Shown piece by piece: positions 1-6,193 of a DNA stretch of 11,609 bases (positions are counted from its first letter, which is position 1; the number at the start of each line of letters is the position of its first letter). Made by a program: the position numbers and the translations under genes. A model generated the notes under the pieces. That model did not search any database. It was not told where the DNA came from and saw only the letters and a program-made list of their open reading frames with translations. Origin of the DNA: Acidobacteriota bacterium (lineage in GTDB: Bacteria > Acidobacteriota > Terriglobia > Terriglobales > Acidobacteriaceae); the NCBI GenBank assembly GCA_021801945.1, contig JAKABE010000066.1, positions 1-11,609 on the forward strand. The letters are read 5' to 3'.

Positions 1-1350
1 GCTCAGGAAGGGCTTGCTTTCGTGCCTTGGCTGATCATGAAAGCGCATCAGGCCCGCCAGCTCGTCGTCGATCAAAAGGACGCATTCAAGGCCCGTGGCA
101 AGTTCCGACAATGTTTTGCGGGCCTCGGACGGCAATTTGCCGCGCCCCGTCAACGTCACAACGTGCCCTTCAATATGGCCACTAAGCCCGCGTCCCGGCG
201 ACTCGGACACGTCCTGCGGCGTCAACAAGGGGATCGCCTCGTCGTTGGCGCCGTTGAGAACAGCCGAAGCCAGCGGATGCTTGGAGTAGCGTTCAAGACT
301 GGCGGCGAACTGGAGCAGCGTCCGCCGCGGCCATCGCCCGGTACACAGAATCTCGGTAAGACTCGGCTTGCCGTAGGTAAGCGTTCCGGTCTTGTCCACA
401 ATCAGCGTTCGGCAGGAATCGATTTTTTCCAGAACGGAGGGGTCCTTGATGACGATTCCGCGCCGTGCGCCAACCGAAATTGCGCCAATGATCGCGACGG
501 GGATAGCGAGCAGTAGGGGGCATGGAGTAGCGATCACCACCACCGCGAGAAAACGCTCCGGCTGCCCGCTGACCATCCAGCTCAGCGCGGCGATGGCCAC
601 GGCAACCGGGGTGTACCAGACGCCCAGCCGGTCGCCGAGACGGCGGATCTGGGGCCGGTTCTTCTCCGATTCGTGCAGGACCTCAATGATCTTGGCATAG
701 CGCGAGTCGCTGGCCGGGCGCGTGGCGCGGATGGTCAGAGCCACATCGCCGTTGATGGCGCCGGAAAGCACCGTCGCCCCGGGCGCCTTTGCAATGAGAA
801 ACGGCTCGCCCGTGAGGTAGGACTCGTCCATGGTTCCCGTGCCCTGCACGACGATGCCGTCAACCGGACATAGCTCGTGAGGATACACAAGCAACGTTTC
901 CCCGGCGACGATCGTTTCCACGGGAAGATCCTGGACGGAATCCGGGGCCTCCATGCGATGAGCAATCTGTGGCATGCGCCGCGCCAGAGCGCCCAAAACC
1001 GAGGAGGCCCGGCGGGTGGCGTACTCTTCAAGAGCCTTGCCGCCCGAGAGCATGAGAACCACGATAGCCGCCACCCAATACTGCCTGAGGGCAACGGAGG
1101 TGACGATCGCAATGAAGGCTAGAAGATCGACGCTGAAATTGCGCTTAGCGATTTGATCCGCGAGTTCGAGTCCGAGGGGGATGCAGACAATGACCACTGC
1201 CGACAATAAAAGCATGTTGGCGGAATGCCGATTGTGAAAAACGTAGATCTCGCTCGCTGCCGCGCCCATCGCGGCAAGGATCAATAGTGATACTGCCCAA
1301 TGCGAAGTGGAACCGATGTATGAGCGGAACTCATTCCACAGTGGCTTCAT
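1..1350 (-). CDS. P1B-type (heavy-metal) ATPase, C-terminus cut by window edge
   Basis: Membrane pump that should couple ATP hydrolysis to export of a transition metal. Reading on the minus strand from ATG at 1350 gives 450 open codons to the window edge, with the C-terminus missing. Visible landmarks: hydrophobic helices in roughly residues 15-100; the actuator motif T180-G-E; the metal-site helix with T275-P-C277 inside ATPCPLLLAIP; the phosphorylation motif D319-KTGT; and the H358-P pair of the nucleotide domain that typifies P1B pumps. The GDGxND hinge would lie beyond the edge. There is no N-terminal HMA metal-binding domain: the protein starts almost directly with membrane helices. The membrane motif is TPC rather than the CPC of Cu or Zn/Cd pumps; TPC is known from the P1B-5 group, linked to Ni and Fe. 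The start lies 17 bp after the zinc-ribbon gene's stop, so the two are probably co-transcribed. The ribosome site (GGGG) is weak. Family is certain; metal is not. Confidence 0.93.
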   Translation of the reverse strand, partial: MKPLWNEFRSYIGSTSHWAVSLLILAAMGAAASEIYVFHNRHSANMLLLSAVVIVCIPLGLELADQIAKRNFSVDLLAFIAIVTSVALRQYWVAAIVVLMLSGGKALEEYATRRASSVLGALARRMPQIAHRMEAPDSVQDLPVETIVAGETLLVYPHELCPVDGIVVQGTGTMDESYLTGEPFLIAKAPGATVLSGAINGDVALTIRATRPASDSRYAKIIEVLHESEKNRPQIRRLGDRLGVWYTPVAVAIAALSWMVSGQPERFLAVVVIATPCPLLLAIPVAIIGAISVGARRGIVIKDPSVLEKIDSCRTLIVDKTGTLTYGKPSLTEILCTGRWPRRTLLQFAASLERYSKHPLASAVLNGANDEAIPLLTPQDVSESPGRGLSGHIEGHVVTLTGRGKLPSEARKTLSELATGLECVLLIDDELAGLMRFHDQPRHESKPFLS

Positions 1351-1367
1351 TGTTACTGCCCCGGCGA

Positions 1368-1709
1368 TCAAGCCATAAGATCGCTCAATGCCGGCACTCG
1401 GGACCGCGGTGCTTGCCTTGCTGGACCGATTTTGATCGTCAGGCTTTTCGGCTCCAGGCCGGCGCCGTTCCGATCCGAGCTGAGATGGGACTCAAGAACC
1501 AGCCCGGCTGGCGTCCAGCGTTTCATCTTCCAAATGCGGGAGCACTTCGAGCACAGCCAGAAATACCGGCTCGGCACCACTACGACGGGAAAACCACTGT
1601 CGGCCCGCACAATTCGCTTTTCCGGCGGTATGGCTAACTCGAAGAGGCGCAGAGTTCCAGCATGAAGGTCCTGGGCATCCTGACGGCATTGAGGATTGAC
1701 ACATTGCAT
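1368..1709 (-). CDS. Small zinc-ribbon-like hypothetical protein
   Basis: A 113-residue protein of unknown function. C3 and C8 (MQCVNPQC) and C53-x2-C56 (WLCSKC) form two cysteine knuckles expected to bind one zinc ion. The core between them (about residues 12-72) contains an aromatic RYFWLC segment followed by KRWTPAGLVLE, and has the composition of a real protein. I recall similar small 'MQC...C' proteins in Acidobacteriota, but cannot verify homologues here. The C-terminal 40 residues are low in structure and may be variable. The ATG at 1709 has a good ribosome site (AGAAAGG, 1717-1723, 7-nt spacing). The stop is 17 bp before the metal ATPase, suggesting one transcript; a role in metal sensing or handling is only an inference from that. 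Confidence 0.7.
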   Translation of the reverse strand: MQCVNPQCRQDAQDLHAGTLRLFELAIPPEKRIVRADSGFPVVVVPSRYFWLCSKCSRIWKMKRWTPAGLVLESHLSSDRNGAGLEPKSLTIKIGPARQAPRSRVPALSDLMA

Positions 1710-2155
1710 CGCGTTACCTTTCTACACGTGGTGCGAGTCGAATTGCGCTCGTGGGTGCACCCCCCCCCGGCGCCGACCATCGAAAGTGGTAGTGCATGGG
1801 CTCAATGCAGGTTTGTAACCAATTTGGGGACTGCGATAGCCTAGCGGTTTCAACCGCATCGGGACCTGGCCGGGAGAGATGAAACTCCCTCTGTCAAAAC
1901 ATTGCGACGCGGACGTCCAAAGTCTCAAGAAGGTTCGTGTCCCGTCGAGTTCCTCATTTGACAACAACCTGCTATCAACGTGATCTGGTAAGGAAGGCGT
2001 CACATCGCCAGTCCCCTGAGCGGCTGCGTTGCGGGGCTGCAGGCCTGGACTTGCCTGTTCCGGATAGCCAATTCATATGGGCTGAGTGCTTCTCCGGCAA
2101 GTGAAAGCTGGCTGCCGCCCATGTTGAAGAAATGAACAGGATGCCGTCTCCATTT
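1710..2155. other. Non-coding gap upstream of the zinc-ribbon/ATPase operon
   Basis: A 446-bp stretch where I find no convincing gene. Short open frames on both strands have no ribosome site or recognisable protein composition. It should hold the promoter of the zinc-ribbon/ATPase pair and the 3' flank of the M48 gene, although I see no classical terminator. Inverted repeats visible: GGGTGCACCC (1753-1762) running into a nine-C tract (1760-1768), TGCAT-N7-ATGCA (1793-1809), GGTT-TGT-AACC (1810-1820), and GCGGTT-TC-AACCGC (1844-1857). Any of these could be an operator, but none matches a regulator site I can name. Confidence 0.5.
1793..1809. promoter_or_regulatory. Possible operator dyad TGCAT-N7-ATGCA
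   Basis: Perfect 5-bp inverted repeat with a 7-bp spacer, about 85-100 bp upstream of the zinc-ribbon start at 1709, in the region expected to contain the promoter of the metal-pump operon. A metal-responsive repressor is conceivable, but no regulator gene is present in the window and a dyad this short can arise by chance. Confidence 0.2.
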
Positions 2156-3655
2156 TCAACGGGCGTCGCCGACGCTGGTTTCCGCCGCCGTCTCCGGGCT
2201 GCGCGGCTCAATCGAGCAGAGCTGCTCGATCGGCTGGCCGGGGGTGTACTCAATCTTTTGCGGCGGCGCGCATCCCTCCTCCTTTGTCATCAAAAGGCTG
2301 GGCTTCTCCTTCTCTTCTTTTCTGGCCTCGGCGACCACGGGGATCAAGTCCTTTTTCATCTTTAGGAACTCTGGGGTTTGGACAATTTGTCCTCGTCCCT
2401 TAGGAAGGAACATCATCTCGCGCTGGGCCTGCACCATGCGCTCATAGAAGGGCGGATGGGTGCGAAACCAGCTTACTCCGTTGATGTAGCCCACCTTGGT
2501 GGCCATCTTGTCGAAGAAGCGCACAAAGCCGGTTGTGTCGTACCCGGAACTCCAGGCATACTGCATTCCTAACTGGTCAGCCTGAAGTTCGAACTCGCGG
2601 CTGATGCCCAAGAGTTTAAGACTCAGGACCATGCCAAGGCCATAAAAGCCATACTGTAGCGCGTAATACATGCCGATTCCGGCGACTCCGCCCGTGAGGA
2701 CGACGGCGGCAACCTGCGCGGCCTGGTAGAAAATGCCGGCGATAGTGGCGCGCTTCATCAGCTTGGCGCTATGGCGGGCGGTGACGTGAGCGATCTCATG
2801 TGCGATTACCCCGGCCAATTGTGCCTCGTCATCGGTAGCTTCCAGCAGCCCGCGCTCGATGAACAGATAGCCGCCGGGCAATGCAAATGCGTTGATCTCC
2901 CTCGACTGGAGCACCGTGATATGCAGGGGAACCTTAAGGTCTGAGTGCTTTGCAACCCGCTCTCCGACGGCTTTCACGTAATCTTGGATGGCTTTGTTGT
3001 TCACTTCGGGAGGGAGCAAGCCGGTTCGCTTGAGCTCATTGACAGCGTCCTGGCCACGCTTGATGTCGTCTCGCTGGCCTGGAGCGATGTCTCTGAATCC
3101 GATGTCCTTTACATCGGCCCAGGGCCTCTTGCTGTAGGATTTGTCTGCGATGGCTGCAAGAGCCTGCCGGTGCTGCTCAGGCCATTGCGCCAAGAGATCC
3201 AGCTTGGCGTTCAGGTTGTCATAGGCATTCGGGATGGCCTGGCCGGAAAGGACATCCGCTTCGCTGCGGAGGAGCTCCAGGTTCTGGATTCTGCAGTGAA
3301 GATCGTGGCGCTTCGAGTCCGCCATCTCCAATCCGCCCTTTTTCAGTTCCGTCCGCGCGCTATCCAATTGCTTTTCATACAGCTTTGAGTGCCCCTTGAA
3401 GCGGTTTCGGCAGCTGTCTTCTCCACGCTTCAGCGCCTGGCGTTCCCGCTCGACCTCGCTGGTGCTGAATTTGAGTGAGGGGGCCAAGGTAAACAGCTCT
3501 TCATAGGGCTTCTGCAAATATTCGTGCAGCGGCAACTGAGAAGCTTGCGGCAGCTTGGGCACTGCCTGCGACTGCGCGCGAGCCGGAACGTTGGGCAGAA
3601 AGATAAGGAGGAAGATCGAACTGGCCGCGGTGCACTTTCGTATCGCTTCATTCAT
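2156..3655 (-). CDS. Secreted M48-family zinc metalloprotease
   Basis: A 499-residue predicted zinc endopeptidase of the M48 (Ste24/HtpX/BepA-like) family, acting outside the cytoplasm. Residues 1-28 form a signal peptide (basic start, hydrophobic SSIFLLIFL core, cleavage near VPARA or AQS). Residues about 65-135 are charged and heptad-like, probably coiled coil, and unrelated to catalysis. The protease domain spans about 215-420: the substrate-strand segment INAFALPGGYLFI (254-266), zinc motif H286-E-I-A-H290 followed by VTARH, third ligand E356 in ELQAD, and RTHPPF at 398-403, where family members carry a conserved His-Pro. Between the two zinc motifs lies a strongly hydrophobic stretch (about 303-350) that could sit on or in a membrane. 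The tail after about 435 is charged and then Pro/Cys-containing. In BepA-like enzymes this fold performs outer-membrane protein quality control; that role here is inferred. It lies 55 bp downstream of the secreted VWFA-like gene and may share its transcript. Confidence 0.93.
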   Translation of the reverse strand: MNEAIRKCTAASSIFLLIFLPNVPARAQSQAVPKLPQASQLPLHEYLQKPYEELFTLAPSLKFSTSEVERERQALKRGEDSCRNRFKGHSKLYEKQLDSARTELKKGGLEMADSKRHDLHCRIQNLELLRSEADVLSGQAIPNAYDNLNAKLDLLAQWPEQHRQALAAIADKSYSKRPWADVKDIGFRDIAPGQRDDIKRGQDAVNELKRTGLLPPEVNNKAIQDYVKAVGERVAKHSDLKVPLHITVLQSREINAFALPGGYLFIERGLLEATDDEAQLAGVIAHEIAHVTARHSAKLMKRATIAGIFYQAAQVAAVVLTGGVAGIGMYYALQYGFYGLGMVLSLKLLGISREFELQADQLGMQYAWSSGYDTTGFVRFFDKMATKVGYINGVSWFRTHPPFYERMVQAQREMMFLPKGRGQIVQTPEFLKMKKDLIPVVAEARKEEKEKPSLLMTKEEGCAPPQKIEYTPGQPIEQLCSIEPRSPETAAETSVGDAR

Positions 3656-3710
3656 TGGAGGCCCCCGTTCTTCGAATGGCCCTTCACGGCGCGAATCCGC
3701 CCCTCGGGCC

Positions 3711-4745
3711 TCATCCCTTCGGGGCTATGTAGCCTTGCCGGGCGAAGACTTCAACCTTGTGCCTCTTGCCTTTTTCGTCCGTCACCTTCAGCGGATTCCC
3801 GTCGGGCCCAACAATTTCCACTTTCAGCCGGTGATACCGTCCGTCGCGGTTTTCCTGCGGCGGACGGAAGGTGAGTGTGTATTCGCCGCGCAAATAGCCC
3901 ACCACACTGCGGAAGATGTCGGGCAATTCTCCTTGGAATCGGGGAAAAAATGCGAGTCCGCCCGTCTGTTTGGAGAACCTGGTGAGCACGTTTTTGCCTT
4001 GTAGATACGAGACGTTGCTGCCTCCAAAGCGCGCATATTCGGCTTCAGCCAGGCCAATGCAAAAAATGGTGGCGTCGGTCCGTTGAACGCGCGCATAGAT
4101 CTCATTCAAGGTCGCCGCACTAAAAGTGTTCAGGCCGGTTGCCAGCAGCAGGACGGACTTTCTGCCCCGCACCCTGTCCAGCTTGTCCAGTGTGTCTCCC
4201 AGCGCGTCGTAGAGGTTGACCTCGCGATGCATCGGATATCCGAGCTGGGCGATCGCATCTCGTACCTCGTACTGATTATGCGTAAAATCCAGCTGGACCT
4301 TCGGCCGCAGATCGAAGGTGGTTACAGCGACCCAATCGCGCGGCTCGAGATAGCCAGGAAAGACCGCCCCCCAGTCCGCGGCCTTGCCGGCAAAATAGCT
4401 GTATGACGCGGCACTGTATTCCATCAACACCACAATGGTCACCGGCGACGAAGTGGGCGCGAAATCCACGAGCTTTTGCCGCACACCGTTGTCGAGAATG
4501 CGAAAGTTGCCGCGCTCAAGGCCCGTTAAAACGCGGCCATCGTCGTCAGTCACCAACGCGTCCACGTTCACCAGCGTAGCGTCGATCTTGTAGGCGGGAT
4601 CTTCGATCTCCGCTGGTCCAGACTTGGCGCCTATGGCAACTGCCGGCTTTTGAGCCTGGGCGGCTGGAAGCGTCGGATCCGGCTGTACAAGCGGCGCGGC
4701 CAAGCTGAGCCAAATCACTGCAACGAAATGAAGAAGATGCTTCAT
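3711..4745 (-). CDS. Secreted VWFA-related acidobacterial protein
   Basis: A 344-residue exported protein of the VWFA-related Acidobacterial domain family (TIGR03436), whose function is unknown; the family is strongly expanded in Acidobacteriota. I start it at ATG 4745 because GGAAAGG (4752-4758) sits 6 nt upstream and the protein then opens directly with a signal peptide (MKHLLHFVAVIWLSLAAPL, cleavage near AQAQ, 29-32). An in-frame GTG at 4805 would add 20 residues before it. Residues 52-95 carry the family's N-terminal pattern (ATLVNVDALVTDDDGR, then TGLERGNFRILDNG). The Rossmann-like VWA domain covers about 101-285, followed by a beta-rich end (286-344). The metal-ion site is degenerate: where DxSxS is expected the sequence is E109-Y-S-A-A, so classical metal-dependent ligand binding is doubtful. 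The C-terminal GYIAPKG matches the usual ending of such proteins. Its neighbour is the secreted M48 protease. Confidence 0.9.
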   Translation of the reverse strand: MKHLLHFVAVIWLSLAAPLVQPDPTLPAAQAQKPAVAIGAKSGPAEIEDPAYKIDATLVNVDALVTDDDGRVLTGLERGNFRILDNGVRQKLVDFAPTSSPVTIVVLMEYSAASYSYFAGKAADWGAVFPGYLEPRDWVAVTTFDLRPKVQLDFTHNQYEVRDAIAQLGYPMHREVNLYDALGDTLDKLDRVRGRKSVLLLATGLNTFSAATLNEIYARVQRTDATIFCIGLAEAEYARFGGSNVSYLQGKNVLTRFSKQTGGLAFFPRFQGELPDIFRSVVGYLRGEYTLTFRPPQENRDGRYHRLKVEIVGPDGNPLKVTDEKGKRHKVEVFARQGYIAPKG

Positions 4746-4959
4746 CTTCTGCCTTTCCGTGCGTGGCGGAACGCTCGTACCGGCGCGTCCCACTGGCAGC
4801 GTCACTCAGCCTCGGAAGGACCCGCCCCGATTTCGCTCAACCAACACCACAGTGGGAGTATCCCCGCAGGGGCGGAAGCTGACGAGGTTTGTGGGTGCCT
4901 TATAGGCCCGCGACCCGCTCGTTGGGTTCCTCGGTTGGGCCCTGGTTAAAGAGCCTCGA

Positions 4960-5925
4960 CTAGCCGTGGGCTGCACCTCCAACGGATGGTCCAAGCACGA
5001 TGACCGGACATCGCGCCTCGCTGATCACCCGATGGACGATGATCGATCCAGCCGGCTGGGCAGAGTGCGGCTGGCCGATGGGCCCCAGCACGATGAAATC
5101 CTGATTTGTGCAACTTCCGAACTTCAGAATCTCCGTTGCGGGATCGCCCTTCGGCGCAGCAATTTCCAGCGGGCACAGCATTTCAGCCTCCCTTAACCGT
5201 TCAGCAGGAAGCTGGGAAGCGAACGCCAGCGGAGTGCGTTCGATTTCCTTCCTGCTCTTCTCCTCGCCGCCGAAAACATGCAGGACGGTAAGCTTAGCCT
5301 GGTGGTCTTGAGCGAGCCGCGAAGCAAAGGCGAGCGGGAACTCAACGTCCGAGTGGAGCGATATGGCCAGCGTAATATGCCCGCTTCGCTGATTGTGAGC
5401 CAGTGCTGAAGGCAGATGCTGGCCAACCGTACAGATGGGGATGGAGATTTTGGGCAACAGATCCTCCACCAATGCCGCTGCAGCTTTGCCCCTCGCGCGC
5501 CCTTTGCACGTTCCGGCCATCAGAATCCGGTCAACGCCACGGGCCTTTACAACCAGTGAAATCTCTTTCCCCGGCAATCCCCTGAGTAAGAGCGGCTCGC
5601 ATGGAATTCCTACCCAGCGTAGTTGTCTCGCCATACGATGGAGCGACACCAGCGCAGACTCCGCCGAACTGCCCGCATCGGTGCGATGAACCCACCGTCT
5701 GGCAATAGGCAGCGCATTCCTGGGCTGGAGCACGTGAACGAGCAGCACCTTTGCAGCGCTCCGCCGCGCCTGGCGAATGGCATGGAACAGAAGAATCTCT
5801 TCATCGGCAAAGTTGGTAACCGCAAGGATGGTTCCCGGCGCCGTCCACTGGCGCAACGTCTGCGCTGAGGGCAAGAAGCTCGCTTCCCACTCCCGCTCCA
5901 GCACCGGACTCGTAATGGCGTTCAC
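4960..5925 (-). CDS. Tandem-domain universal stress protein (UspA family)
   Basis: Cytoplasmic stress protein made of two consecutive Usp domains, about residues 30-168 and 182-312 of 321. Each begins with a beta strand (ILAVTNFADE; ITLAISLHSD), contains a second strand of the LLVHVL / LTVLHVF type, and ends with the typical C-terminal strand (ISIPICTV; ARCPVIVLGPS). The nucleotide loop G-x2-G-x9-G-(S/T) is approximated only in domain 2 (GPIG at 281-284, GS at 293-294, with 8 rather than 9 intervening residues); in domain 1 it is replaced by GTCKGRARGK, so domain 1 may not bind ATP. I choose GTG 5925 because GGAAGG ends 8 nt before it; GTG 5934, three codons upstream, directly overlaps that site and is less likely. 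The gene follows the terminator of the regulator operon and has a sigma-54-like promoter upstream, so it may be a target of the adjacent activator. Confidence 0.9.
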   Translation of the reverse strand: MNAITSPVLEREWEASFLPSAQTLRQWTAPGTILAVTNFADEEILLFHAIRQARRSAAKVLLVHVLQPRNALPIARRWVHRTDAGSSAESALVSLHRMARQLRWVGIPCEPLLLRGLPGKEISLVVKARGVDRILMAGTCKGRARGKAAAALVEDLLPKISIPICTVGQHLPSALAHNQRSGHITLAISLHSDVEFPLAFASRLAQDHQAKLTVLHVFGGEEKSRKEIERTPLAFASQLPAERLREAEMLCPLEIAAPKGDPATEILKFGSCTNQDFIVLGPIGQPHSAQPAGSIIVHRVISEARCPVIVLGPSVGGAAHG

Positions 5926-6003
5926 TGTCAGCACCTTCCAACTTTTGCGCTCTTCGCAGAAGAGTCAGGCAATATCGTGCGCTGCGTCTAACCACATCAT
6001 CTA

Positions 6004-6019
6004 TGCACGCGACGGGCCA
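6004..6019 (-). promoter_or_regulatory. Candidate sigma-54 (-24/-12) promoter for usp
   Basis: On the minus strand the sequence TGGCCCG-TCGC-GTGCA has GG and GC separated by exactly 10 bases and differs from the consensus TGGCACG-N4-TTGCA at two positions. Transcription would begin near 5993, about 60-70 nt before the usp start. The gene just upstream encodes a sigma-54 activator with GAFTGA, which makes the match more credible. In a GC-rich genome the GG-N10-GC core alone is common, so this stays a prediction. Confidence 0.45.
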
Positions 6020-6104
6020 AAATCAGAACTGTTGCGGTCATGATTTTGTTGCAATGAATGAGGGTTAGCGAGGGCCATGGACGAATGCCCACAGAGGCGC
6101 TGTC

Positions 6105-6146
6105 AAAAAAATGATACAGGGGTGTAGAAGCTTTAGCCTTCCCCTG
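6105..6146 (-). terminator. Rho-independent terminator after the response regulator
   Basis: Read on the minus strand, CAGGGG (6146-6141) pairs perfectly with CCCCTG (6122-6117). The intervening 18 nt can form a small inner GAAG/CTTC stem. Five bases after the outer stem comes a run of seven T residues (6111-6105). It lies 47 bp past the regulator's stop codon and should end the rbr-DUF2231-kinase-regulator transcript, separating it from usp. Confidence 0.7.
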
Positions 6147-6193
6147 ATGGGGACGGTTGATGTGGACGGTCGTCTGTTTGCGCAGCGGCAATC

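Noticed and set aside
735..1112. 125-codon minus-strand frame inside the ATPase
   Set aside because: It is frame-shifted relative to the frame that carries the TGE, TPC and DKTGT motifs; its product is arginine- and serine-rich without family features.
1830..1960. tRNA-like bits (TAGCCTAGCGG..., GGTTCGTGTCCC)
   Set aside because: No acceptor stem or anticodon arm can be folded at the right distances.
1722..2253. Minus-strand frames of about 92 codons between the M48 and zinc-ribbon genes
   Set aside because: No ribosome sites and no protein-like composition; one overlaps the end of the M48 gene. Treated as non-coding.
4870..4959. GGCCC...GGGCC hairpin with inner ACCC/GGGT stem after usp as a terminator
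   Set aside because: Only 4-5 bp stems, a long loop and no T tract; too weak to call.
6074..6101. TTGACA-like -35 next to the terminator T run on the minus strand
   Set aside because: No acceptable -10 hexamer 16-18 bp downstream; the T run is better explained by the terminator.
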